Assembly (NCBI RefSeq): GCF_021404545.1
Contig: NZ_JAAWWD010000071.1
Coordinates: 1 to 34,219 of the forward strand
DNA length: 34,219 bases
Origin: Aestuariivita sp.
GTDB taxonomy: Bacteria > Pseudomonadota > Alphaproteobacteria > Rhodobacterales > Rhodobacteraceae
Direction: 5' to 3'
Shown: piece after piece, positions 26,297-34,170 of the stretch
Position numbering within the stretch: position 1 is the first letter of the stretch
Layout of the letters: each line of letters begins with the position of its first letter
Translations under genes and position numbers: made by a program
The notes under the pieces: generated by a model
Told to the model about the DNA's origin: nothing
The model's input: only the letters and a program-made list of their open reading frames with translations
The model's database searches: none

Positions 26297-27040
26297 GAAA
26301 AACAACAGCGACAGCCCCATCACATAGGTGACCGAGATATAATTGGCCTCGTAAGTGGCATAGATGCCCCGGCGCATCATCCCCACGATATGGACGAGCG
26401 GATTATACCACAGGAAATCCCGAAACTGCTGAGGGATATCTTCGAACAAAAAGAAGATGCACGAGATGATGAACATCGGTCGATTCGCGATGGCCCAGAC
26501 CTGCACATAGGCCGGGAACGCCACGAACAGATAACAATTCATCGTGCCTATCCCCAATGTCAGGGCGCCCGCCATCAAAAGTGCCAGCAGGATGGAACTC
26601 AGATCCAGGATCAGCTTTAGGTCGTAGATCACGATGATGCCGGTCAGCACGATATAGATGACCATCATCTGGGTCAGCATGTTCAGCATGAACCGCGCCA
26701 GAATGGCGTCCAGAGGTGTGACGGCCGGATATTCCAGCAGCGGTCGCGAAAACTGGACCGCACTCGCCACCTTGTTGCCGACAATCATGTAGATCTGGAA
26801 CATCAGATAGCCCGATGCGTAAAACAGCGGAAAGTTCGATCCAAGCGACGGTGAGCGAAGCACCAGGGCAAACACGATCGACAACAGCGCAAGGGCGGCG
26901 ACCGGTTCGATCAGGGCCCAAAGATAGCCCATCACCGATCGGCCATAGGTCGTCGCCATCTCTCTCAGCATCAAAGCAAAGATCGTGCGGCCCGAGCGCA
27001 GGTTGCGGGTACGAGGGACTTGGGCGGGAGCAACCATCAT
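26243..27040 (-). CDS. kpsM: Polysaccharide ABC exporter permease (KpsM/Wzm family)
   Basis: Inner-membrane permease of an ABC-2 type exporter that moves lipid-linked or capsular polysaccharide to the periplasm. About 265 residues with six predicted membrane spans, for example near residues 37-56, 105-130, 135-160 and 230-252. The family pattern is clear: REMATTYGRSVMGYLWALIEP near the N terminus and WYNPLVHIVGMMRRGIY near residue 205. The frame is open to a TTG at 27070, but the ATG at 27040 has a ribosome site (AAAAAGG) and is preferred. It is divergent from the KpsE-like gene; the ATPase lies just beyond that, so the exporter parts are split on both strands. Confidence 0.92.
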   Translation of the reverse strand: MMVAPAQVPRTRNLRSGRTIFALMLREMATTYGRSVMGYLWALIEPVAALALLSIVFALVLRSPSLGSNFPLFYASGYLMFQIYMIVGNKVASAVQFSRPLLEYPAVTPLDAILARFMLNMLTQMMVIYIVLTGIIVIYDLKLILDLSSILLALLMAGALTLGIGTMNCYLFVAFPAYVQVWAIANRPMFIISCIFFLFEDIPQQFRDFLWYNPLVHIVGMMRRGIYATYEANYISVTYVMGLSLLFFLIGLMLLRRHLRDALNI

Positions 27041-27127
27041 GCGGCCTTTTTGCCTTGGGCTGGTATTCAACTTGACACAACTGATATAAGACGGAAGGTG
27101 CCGCGATATTCAATAAGGCGTCTTCGT

Positions 27128-28462
27128 TTGAACGATAAACCATCCCAATCCAACGCTGCTTCTGACACACCCAAGCCTGCGGCTCAACCCGCGGGACCCG
27201 GCGCCAAACCTGCCGGTCCGAATGCAGGAGCCAAGCCAGGCCCGAATGCCGGTCCCAACAAGGGTCCGGGTGGCGCTGCGCGCCCTGGACAACCGCCGCA
27301 AGGCCCCCGTGTGATTGAAATGCCCCCCATGGCCAGCTCGGCCAAGCCCAAGGCGCGGCATTGGGGGATCTTGCTCAGTTTTCTGATCTGCGTGATCGCG
27401 CCTACGGCGCTGGCGGGGTATTATCTTTATGCCGTCGCGGTCGATCAGTATGAATCCCGTGTGGGCTTTGCGGTACGCGCCGAAGAGACCGAATCCGCGC
27501 TCGATGTGCTCAGTGGGATCAGCGGGCTGTCCCATGCCAGTTCGTCCGATACCGATATCCTTTATAAGTTCATTCAAAGCCAGGAGATCGTCGAACGCAT
27601 CAACGCCAAGCTGGACCTGCGCGCGATCTTTACCAAGCCGGCTTACGATCCGGTGTTCGAATTGGGTGATGACCCTTCCATCGAATCCTTGCTGCGCTAT
27701 TGGCAGCGGATGGTGCGGATCTATTACGACAGCGGCACCGGGCTGATCGAAGTGCGGGTCTTTGCCTTTGAACCCGAGGATGCCCATGCGGTGGCCGAGC
27801 TGATCTTTGAGGAATCCAGTGACAAGATCAACGCGCTGACCGCCATCGCCCGCGAAGATGCCACCCGCTATGCCGAAGAGGAGCGCGATCAGGCGATTGC
27901 GCGTCTGATTGATGCGCGCCGGGCGCTGACCGCGTTTCGGGTCGAAACCCAGATCGTTGATCCCAGCGCCGATATCGCCGGTCAGATGGGATTGCTGAAC
28001 ACACTTCAGGGCCAGCTGGCCGAAGCCCTGATCGAGCTGGATCTGATCCTGGAGACCACGCGTCAGGGCGATCCACGGGTCGAGCCGGCCCGGCTGCGCA
28101 TCCGGGTGATCGAAGACCGGATTGCGGCTGAACGCACCAAACTGGGGGTTGGCGGCCAGCAGGCCACGGACAGCGGTGACCCCGAGGGCGGCTATGCAGC
28201 GGTTATCGGCGAATTCGAAGAGTTACAGGTGGATCTGGAATTTGCCGAAACCTCCTATATCAGCGCGCTGAGCGCCTATGACGCGGCCCGCTCCGAGGCA
28301 CAGCGCACCAGCCGGTATCTGACGGCCTATGTCCGCCCGACCCAGGCCCAGACCTCGACCGGACCCGACAGGCTTTTGCTGACGGGTCTGGTGTTGGGGT
28401 TTGCGCTCCTGTCCTGGTTTATCGGATTGCTGGTCTATTACAGCCTGCGGGATCGACGTTGA
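27128..28462 (+). CDS. kpsE: Capsule export inner-membrane protein (KpsE/Wzz-type co-polymerase)
   Basis: A periplasm-spanning partner of the ABC exporter, linking inner-membrane transport to the outer-membrane channel and influencing chain length. The first ~70 residues are cytoplasmic and low in complexity, made of Pro, Gly, Ala, Asn and Lys. A membrane span follows near residues 77-103 (LLSFLICVIAPTALAGYYLY). Then comes a long periplasmic part with YESRVGFAVRAEE and a coiled-coil segment (about 235-340), and a second span near the C terminus (LLTGLVLGFALLSWFIGLLV). The start is a TTG at 27128 with TAAGG about nine bases upstream; an earlier frame start at 27020 would overlap the divergent kpsM coding start. 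The exact start is uncertain. kpsT follows after ten bases. Confidence 0.85.
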   Translation: MNDKPSQSNAASDTPKPAAQPAGPGAKPAGPNAGAKPGPNAGPNKGPGGAARPGQPPQGPRVIEMPPMASSAKPKARHWGILLSFLICVIAPTALAGYYLYAVAVDQYESRVGFAVRAEETESALDVLSGISGLSHASSSDTDILYKFIQSQEIVERINAKLDLRAIFTKPAYDPVFELGDDPSIESLLRYWQRMVRIYYDSGTGLIEVRVFAFEPEDAHAVAELIFEESSDKINALTAIAREDATRYAEEERDQAIARLIDARRALTAFRVETQIVDPSADIAGQMGLLNTLQGQLAEALIELDLILETTRQGDPRVEPARLRIRVIEDRIAAERTKLGVGGQQATDSGDPEGGYAAVIGEFEELQVDLEFAETSYISALSAYDAARSEAQRTSRYLTAYVRPTQAQTSTGPDRLLLTGLVLGFALLSWFIGLLVYYSLRDRR

Positions 28463-28472
28463 GGCGCAGACC

Positions 28473-29129
28473 ATGATCCGGCTGGAGAACCTGAGCAAAT
28501 CCTTCTATTTCCGCGGCGAGCGGAAAGTTGTCGCCGACAATCTGAACCTGGAATTTCCGGCAGGCATCTCTGTGGGGCTGCTGGGGCGGAACGGAGCGGG
28601 TAAATCGACCCTGTTGCGCATGATTGCGGGCAGTATCTATCCGGATGCAGGCCGGATCCGAACCAAGGGGACGATCTCGTGGCCCATCGGCTTGGCAGGC
28701 AGTTTCCACGTGGATCTCTCGGGCGCGCAGAACACCCGGTTTCTGGCGCGGGTTTACGGGGTGGATACCGACGAGCTGCTGGATTTTGTCGCAGGGTTTG
28801 CCGAACTGGGCATCCATTTCCAGCAGCCCGTGCGCACGTATTCGTCGGGGATGCGGGCGCGGCTGGCTTTTGGCATCGCGATGGGCATGCGGTTTGACAC
28901 CTATCTGGTGGACGAGGTGACCTCTGTGGGGGACGCGTCCTTCCGGGTCAAAAGCGAAGCCGTCTTTCTGGAGCGGATGGGCAAGTCGGGGGCCATCGTG
29001 GTGACCCACGCGCCGCCGATGATGCGGCGAATGTGCCAGGCGGGCGCGGTTCTGGAAAACGGGCAGCTGACCTATTTCGAGGATGTGAACGAAGCGATTC
29101 GTTACAGCAATCAGACCATGCTGGGCTGA
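28473..29129 (+). CDS. kpsT: Polysaccharide ABC exporter ATPase (KpsT/Wzt family)
   Basis: ATP-binding subunit of the capsule-type exporter, partner of the KpsM-like permease. Walker A is GLLGRNGAGKSTLL near residue 38, the signature motif is YSSGMRARLAFG near 123 (with the usual SGM form of this subfamily), and Walker B is TYLVDEVTSVGD near 144. An H-loop histidine is in VVTHAPP. At 218 residues it has the short KpsT length without the C-terminal carbohydrate-binding domain of Wzt proteins. This argues for export of a capsule-type chain rather than a Wzt-recognised O antigen. The ATG at 28473 is chosen because homology begins there. Confidence 0.93.
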   Translation: MIRLENLSKSFYFRGERKVVADNLNLEFPAGISVGLLGRNGAGKSTLLRMIAGSIYPDAGRIRTKGTISWPIGLAGSFHVDLSGAQNTRFLARVYGVDTDELLDFVAGFAELGIHFQQPVRTYSSGMRARLAFGIAMGMRFDTYLVDEVTSVGDASFRVKSEAVFLERMGKSGAIVVTHAPPMMRRMCQAGAVLENGQLTYFEDVNEAIRYSNQTMLG

Positions 29130-29137
29130 TCCCGCAA

Positions 29138-29169
29138 AAAGGGCGCCATGATGTGCCACAGCGCCCTTT
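29138..29169 (-). terminator. Rho-independent terminator of the metalloprotease gene
   Basis: AAAGGGCGC (29138-29146) pairs with GCGCCCTTT (29161-29169) over a 14-base loop. Read on the minus strand the stem is followed by a T run (TTTTT), so it fits termination of the RTX protease gene, whose stop codon is 20 bases upstream. On the plus strand there is no T run, but the stem may still mark the end of kpsT. Confidence 0.65.
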
Positions 29170-29188
29170 GCAATGTCAGATCCGGCAC

Positions 29189-32100
29189 TCAGGCCAGCAG
29201 GTCGAACACATCCGACGAGCCTGCGATTTGCAGGTTGATCTCGTCCTGGCCTTCACCATCGACCAGCGCCCACATGATCTGGCCGGTGGGTTTGTAGATC
29301 ACGAAAGCTTCGCGCACATCGTCATCGCCCGAGCGTTCCCCCTCGGAGCTGGCGGTATGGGCGAAATTGACCTGGAAGTCATCCGCGCTGGCCGTGGACT
29401 TGCCAAAGAACAGCACATCTCCCGCCGGGGCCAGATAATCCTGCACCCAGTCCGAGCCGTGGCCTTCGACACCCGCGTGAAAGAACTTGTCCGCCCCCGC
29501 ACCGCCATTGATCCGGTCAAAGCCAAAGCCGCCATTGACGAAATCATTGCCGTCGCCGCCGAACACCAGATCGGAAAACGCCGATCCGGTGATCACGTCG
29601 TCGCCATCCTGGCCTTCGATCTCATCCACGCCAAAGCCGCCCGCAAGGATATCGTCACCCGCTTCGCCAAAGATCAGGTCGTTGCCGTACCCGCCATCGA
29701 CCCGGTCGTCGCCGGCCCCGGCAAAGATGGTGTCGCGCCGGTCGGCCATGGTGTCGCCGCCATTGATCGTGTCATTGCCGCTGCCGCCATTGATCGTGTC
29801 GGTGCCATCGCCGCCATTCAGGATGTCATCGCCATCGTCGCCGCGCAGCACGTCATCGCCCGCCAGCCCGTTGATCACATTGTTCAGCGCGTTGCCGGTC
29901 AGGTCGTCATTGCCCGCGGTGCCGTCGAAGGTGGTGATCCCGATGCCGATATCTTCGCCCTGCTGGATGATCTCGATCCCGCGCCCGGTCACATCGCCGG
30001 TGAAGGTGAGGAAGAAATCGTCGATGCCGTCCTCGCCCGTCAGATCCGCCGACAGGATGGTGTTGCCGCCGGCGAAGTCCAGTGTCGGGGTGCCAAAGAA
30101 GCTTTCGGTGCGGATGAAGATCGCATCGCGATCCGACAGATCGGTGATCGTGTCCCCATTGAGCGAGCTCCCGGGCCCTGTAACCAGATCATTGCCGTCG
30201 CCCGTGGTGATAATGTCGATGCCGGCACCGGGGCTGATATCGTCATTGCCCGCGCCTGCGTCGATCGTGTCATTGCCGGTGCCGCCGTCGATATTGTCAT
30301 TGCCGGTGCCGCCGGTGATGATGTCGTTGCCCGCGCCGCCATCCAGCGCGTCATCGGCGCCCAGACCGTCGATCGTGTCATTGCCACCCAGACCCAGGAT
30401 CACATCCTCGTCCTCGGTACCGGTCAGTGTGTCGTTCCCGGCGGTGCCGGTTTCCGTCACCTCACCGGCGATGGTCGCCAGACCGGCGCGCACCGCATCG
30501 GCCACGTCCGAGCTGGAGCTTGAGGTGCGGATCACCACGCCGTCGCTGCCCAGATCCTCGAGGGCTTCGTCGTAATCACCGGGCGACCCGGACGTGCCGA
30601 TGATCGGGATGGCCCCCATGGTGCGGAACGCTTCGCCCACCGCCATAACCAGCGGGTCGGCGGCGTCCTCGGTGCGCTCGGCTCCGGTGTCGAAGCCGGG
30701 ATCGTCCGGGTCCCGTTCGTCCGGGGTGAAGCCCAGCGTATCCCCGCTTCCGCCACTGCCGCTGTCGGCGGCCTCGGTCGAGATGACCGACAGGCCCGCA
30801 GTCGGACCGCCGCCTTCGGTATCGATGCCTTCGGTCTCAAGGAAGTTCAGAACCTGATCTTCGGTGAGCCCGTAATCGGTCGCGTCATGGGCCGAGGCGT
30901 CAGTGGCCATATAGATGATCCGCGAGCTGTCCTCGCGCAGGTTCAGCCCCACGCCATTGGCCGCGCGCCACAGGCCGACCCATTGCGCCTCGGGGAAGTC
31001 GCCGCCAAACCCGGTGCTGAGACCGTCAAGCGTGCTCTCGAACGCGGCCACATCATCGGTCAGCGCCAGTTCGGCCCGATAAAGATAATCGCCCGCGCCG
31101 CCATAGGGGCTGACCGGCAGGTCGATGAAGGATGCGATGGCGAATTGCACATCCGGATTATCGTCGCGCAGATCCGCCGCGATCTGCTTGGCCGAAGCGA
31201 CAAAGTTGGGCAGGTCGTCTCTGAACGACCCGGACAGATCCACCAGGAAAGTGAAATCGAGCGGCGGGCAGTCTTCGATCTCAGCCGCGGTCAGATCAAT
31301 CGTGGTATCCGAGAACCGCGCATTTTCCACATCGACCAGGATGTCGATGCCGTCGCTGCCGGACCCGCTGATATGTTCGATGGTCACGATGCCGGTCAGC
31401 TCGTCCCGGGTGATGTCATAGCTGGCGCAGGGGCCCGAGAAATACGCGGTATCCTCGCCGTCGCCACCATCGATGAGGTCGTCGCCGCCGCCGCCGATCA
31501 GTTCGTCATCGCCCGCGCCGCCGGTCAGGTCGTCATCGCCATCGGCGCCGGCCAGCATGTCATTGCCCGCGCCGCCATCCAGCTCGTTATCGGCCTCGTT
31601 GCCGATCAGCATGTCCTTGCCCGAGCCTGAGCTTGCGTTTTCGATCACCACCCCGTTGGCGATGGAATAGCCGCCCAGCTGGGTGCCGGTGCCGCCATCC
31701 GACAGGGTCGAGAAATAGCCGCCCGCGTGATACTCGGCGTCGATCAGTTCGTTCTGCGGCTGGCTGGTGGTGCCATTGCCGTGATCGGTCGCCATGGTGC
31801 TATAGGCATCGGTCTTCTTGATGTCGCTCAGCAGGGCCTTTTCCGCCGGGGTGTCGGTCTGCACCAGGGTGGCGTCATTGAGGTTGATATAGGCGTTCTT
31901 GGCGCCGCTATAGGCGATCTCATCCATCGTGCCCGCGGTATCCCAGATCGTATAGAAGGCCCGCCCGATCGAGATCGAATTGTCGCTGCCATCGACATCC
32001 AGCGCCGTGGTGCCCTGGTCGGTCAGCGTATAGGTGGTGTTGCCGGTATGGGCGGCCTTGGTGCCGTGCACCGCCTGGATCGCCGCGATATCCAAGGCGG

Positions 32101-32785
32101 CCAGGGTGACGTTGTTGCCGAAATTATCCAGGATCTGGGTGTCGATGCCGCCCAGCTCGTAGGACATCATCGTATAGCGGGCATTGTCGGCCTTGTTATC
32201 GGTGCTGACGGCAGCGCCGACCGACCAGGCGGTGGTGCCGCTGTCGCTGTTATGCGGGTGGCTGAGGCCCAGACCGTGACCCAGCTCGTGCAGGACCACA
32301 AAGAGCGGGAAGCCGCCGCCGCCGGTTTCGGGGTCCTCCTCAAGCGAGGCACTGCCCATCTTGTTGGTCAAAAAGGACTGGAAGTCATCCGTCTCGCCCG
32401 GCTTGGCCTTGGTGCCGGGGCCGTTCATCCAGGCGATCACCCCGTCGGGGATGGTCTGATAGCCGCCCGACCAGACCAGATCGGCGGTGGCCGTGCTGGC
32501 GGCGGCGGTGAACGACAGGTTGGTCACCAGCGAGAACGCATCCAGCGCGTCCGATATCGCATCCGACCAGATCTGTTCGGCCGCATCGGTGCTGTTGATC
32601 GGATCATGCGGGTTGGTGGCCGCCGGGGCCGAGCCAAACTCTTCTTGATAAAGCGCATCGATGGTGGCGGTGTCCGCCGTTGTGGCAAATGTGTGGGTCA
32701 GGGTCGAGGCATCCCATTGATTGGTCCGCTGAAGCCCCGCCAGCAAGGTATTGGTATTTGCGGCAACCGTTTTTGATCCGGCCAT
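29189..32785 (-). CDS. Secreted serralysin-type (M10) metalloprotease with von Willebrand A domain and RTX repeats
   Basis: A 1198-residue secreted protein. The N-terminal protease domain has the zinc motif HELGHGLGLSH at residues 166-176 (three His ligands, catalytic Glu) and a Met-turn in YTMMSYE near 205, as in serralysins. RTX nonapeptides (GGAGNDxLx type) occupy about 382-449, 778-868 and 948-1102. Between the first two blocks, about 507-650, lies a von Willebrand A/integrin-type domain with the MIDAS motif DLSGS near 514. The C terminus ends in an uncleaved type I secretion tail (VFDLLA). No signal peptide. The ATG at 32785 has a very strong ribosome site (AAGGGGG). A gene for a small exported protein precedes it, and a stem-T-run terminator follows. 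It likely acts extracellularly in calcium-dependent adhesion and proteolysis; no type I exporter gene is in the window. Confidence 0.9.
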   Translation of the reverse strand: MAGSKTVAANTNTLLAGLQRTNQWDASTLTHTFATTADTATIDALYQEEFGSAPAATNPHDPINSTDAAEQIWSDAISDALDAFSLVTNLSFTAAASTATADLVWSGGYQTIPDGVIAWMNGPGTKAKPGETDDFQSFLTNKMGSASLEEDPETGGGGFPLFVVLHELGHGLGLSHPHNSDSGTTAWSVGAAVSTDNKADNARYTMMSYELGGIDTQILDNFGNNVTLAALDIAAIQAVHGTKAAHTGNTTYTLTDQGTTALDVDGSDNSISIGRAFYTIWDTAGTMDEIAYSGAKNAYINLNDATLVQTDTPAEKALLSDIKKTDAYSTMATDHGNGTTSQPQNELIDAEYHAGGYFSTLSDGGTGTQLGGYSIANGVVIENASSGSGKDMLIGNEADNELDGGAGNDMLAGADGDDDLTGGAGDDELIGGGGDDLIDGGDGEDTAYFSGPCASYDITRDELTGIVTIEHISGSGSDGIDILVDVENARFSDTTIDLTAAEIEDCPPLDFTFLVDLSGSFRDDLPNFVASAKQIAADLRDDNPDVQFAIASFIDLPVSPYGGAGDYLYRAELALTDDVAAFESTLDGLSTGFGGDFPEAQWVGLWRAANGVGLNLREDSSRIIYMATDASAHDATDYGLTEDQVLNFLETEGIDTEGGGPTAGLSVISTEAADSGSGGSGDTLGFTPDERDPDDPGFDTGAERTEDAADPLVMAVGEAFRTMGAIPIIGTSGSPGDYDEALEDLGSDGVVIRTSSSSSDVADAVRAGLATIAGEVTETGTAGNDTLTGTEDEDVILGLGGNDTIDGLGADDALDGGAGNDIITGGTGNDNIDGGTGNDTIDAGAGNDDISPGAGIDIITTGDGNDLVTGPGSSLNGDTITDLSDRDAIFIRTESFFGTPTLDFAGGNTILSADLTGEDGIDDFFLTFTGDVTGRGIEIIQQGEDIGIGITTFDGTAGNDDLTGNALNNVINGLAGDDVLRGDDGDDILNGGDGTDTINGGSGNDTINGGDTMADRRDTIFAGAGDDRVDGGYGNDLIFGEAGDDILAGGFGVDEIEGQDGDDVITGSAFSDLVFGGDGNDFVNGGFGFDRINGGAGADKFFHAGVEGHGSDWVQDYLAPAGDVLFFGKSTASADDFQVNFAHTASSEGERSGDDDVREAFVIYKPTGQIMWALVDGEGQDEINLQIAGSSDVFDLLA

Positions 32786-32824
32786 GGTATCCCCCTTCGG
32801 CAAAGATGCCTTGTTTCTAAGGTT

Positions 32825-33430
32825 TCATTTCAAATGTCTTTTGAGCCAGGCCTGCGCCTGGGCAGCGGCCCGGGACGGGGCCAGGGTGCAGCGGTCGGGC
32901 TGCGTTGGTTCAATCGTAAAAATCTGTCCTGCGGCGGATCCTGCCGCAGACCCCAGATTGCCGGCCAGAGCCGGGTGTGTCACCGCACCGTCGCCTGCCT
33001 CTTGCTGGGGCAATCCAACCAGTATCAGCGCGTCATAAAGCGCGTCTTGAGGCGGACGGATCAGGTATTGGGCCTGTGCAGGGGCCATCACGAACGCATC
33101 CGGGCGTACGGCACTGTCCAAAGGCCGCACCAACCGCCAGCGCGCATCATCGCCCTGAAACAATGCCGTGGCATCGCGTGCGGCCCCGCCTGGCACACCG
33201 CGCAGCTGCGCCTCTAGCATATCGTCGCTCACCCGGTTGAAAAACAGCGCCGCACCGGCGCGAAAATCGTTCGGATCGTCAAACCGGGTATCCACCGAAA
33301 ACAGCCGCACCTGCATGCTACATTCCTTGGATTGGGACATTGCCGCACCGGCGCTTGCCCAAAAAAGCCCTCCGACCAAAACCAGGGCGGTGCATATGGG
33401 TATGGCATATATTGCAAAGCGCGAAGCCAT
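32825..33430 (-). CDS. Small exported protein of unknown function
   Basis: Not recognised. The 201-residue product begins with a clear Sec signal peptide (about residues 1-29, hydrophobic core TALVLVGGLFW, cleavage near ASAGAA). The mature part has two cysteines far apart (KECSMQV near 37, DRCTLAP near 182) and an Ala-rich end, with no membrane segment. It lies 39 bases upstream of the metalloprotease gene in the same direction and is probably co-transcribed with it. Serralysin operons often include a periplasmic inhibitor, but the sequence does not look like the Inh family, so a partner or inhibitor role is only a positional guess. The ATG at 33430 is the natural start because the signal peptide begins there. 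Confidence 0.7.
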   Translation of the reverse strand: MASRFAIYAIPICTALVLVGGLFWASAGAAMSQSKECSMQVRLFSVDTRFDDPNDFRAGAALFFNRVSDDMLEAQLRGVPGGAARDATALFQGDDARWRLVRPLDSAVRPDAFVMAPAQAQYLIRPPQDALYDALILVGLPQQEAGDGAVTHPALAGNLGSAAGSAAGQIFTIEPTQPDRCTLAPSRAAAQAQAWLKRHLK

Positions 33431-33684
33431 GACTTTTACACTCTTGGACCCGTCACGTTCAGGGCCGCTGAAATCAGTATTGCCGCATAAAAAATCGGCT
33501 GCGGTCTCAATAAATTATTAAGGTTTGAACCCCAAGGAATCTCCCAGACTTAAGGAGATGAAACACCCGCGACCCTGCTGTGTCAAGCAAGCCCGCTTCC
33601 GCAAACCGGTTCGCGGTTCGTATTCGGCGGCAGATTATATATGTAAATCAGATATTTTTACGTGCAGGCGCATCGAGGCGTCGC
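33431..33684. other. AT-richer intergenic region between two RTX loci
   Basis: 254 bases separating the truncated RTX gene from the small exported protein, both on the minus strand. It is clearly less GC-rich than its surroundings (runs such as AATAAATTATTAAGG near 33508) and should hold the promoter for the exported protein and protease. No unambiguous -35/-10 pair or terminator stem was identified. Confidence 0.35.
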
Positions 33685-34170
33685 TTACACCAGGAGGTCG
33701 AACACCTCGCCCCCAATCTGCAAATTGATCTGGGCCTCGCCGCCGCCATCGACCAGGGCCCACATGATCTGGCCGGTGGGTTTGTAGATCACGAAAGCCT
33801 CCTCGACCGCGTCATCACCCGACCGCTCGCCCGTGGTTCTCGAAGCGGTGTGGGTGAAGTTGACCTGGAAGTCGTCGGCGCTGGCGCTGGCATTGCCAAA
33901 GAGCAGCACGTCGCCATCGGCGGCGGTGTAATCCTGGATCCAGTCCGATCCGTGACCCGCGACACCTGCATGAAAGAACTTGTCGGCGCCGGACCCGCCG
34001 TTGACCCGATCAAACCCGAACCCGCCATTGACGAAATCATCGCCCGCGCCGCCAAAGACCAGATCCGACAGGGCCGAGCCGGGGACACCGTCATCGCCGT
34101 TCTGGCCATAAAGCTCCCGTCCGCCGAACCCCCCCCCGAAGCCGCCATTGCCACTCCACCCCAGAACATC
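33685..34170 (-). CDS. RTX calcium-binding protein, C-terminal fragment cut by the contig end
   Basis: The last ~160 residues of a second RTX protein with a type I secretion tail. It shows RTX motifs (GGAGDDFVNGGFGFDRVNGG) and then GADKFFHAGVAGHGSDWIQD, ADDFQVNFTHTAS, FVIYKPTGQIMWALVDG and the end VFDLLV. Nearly the same series ends the metalloprotease 0.9 kb away, so they are paralogues. The frame runs upstream to an in-frame stop at 34171-34173, which lies in visibly degraded C-rich sequence and is probably a sequencing error. The gene would continue beyond the window. Its N-terminal domain is unknown, so its function cannot be named beyond a secreted calcium-binding protein. Confidence 0.8.
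   Translation of the reverse strand, partial: DVLGWSGNGGFGGGFGGRELYGQNGDDGVPGSALSDLVFGGAGDDFVNGGFGFDRVNGGSGADKFFHAGVAGHGSDWIQDYTAADGDVLLFGNASASADDFQVNFTHTASRTTGERSGDDAVEEAFVIYKPTGQIMWALVDGGGEAQINLQIGGEVFDLLV

Noticed and set aside
29033-30575. Long plus-strand frames over the RTX region
   Set aside because: They are shadows of the nonapeptide repeats; the repeated Val-Ile-Ala and Ser-Leu-Pro patterns mirror the GGxGxD codons on the other strand.
29480-31640. Regular short repeats that might suggest a CRISPR array or satellite DNA
   Set aside because: The period follows 27-base RTX nonapeptide units in frame, with varied sequence and no unique spacers.
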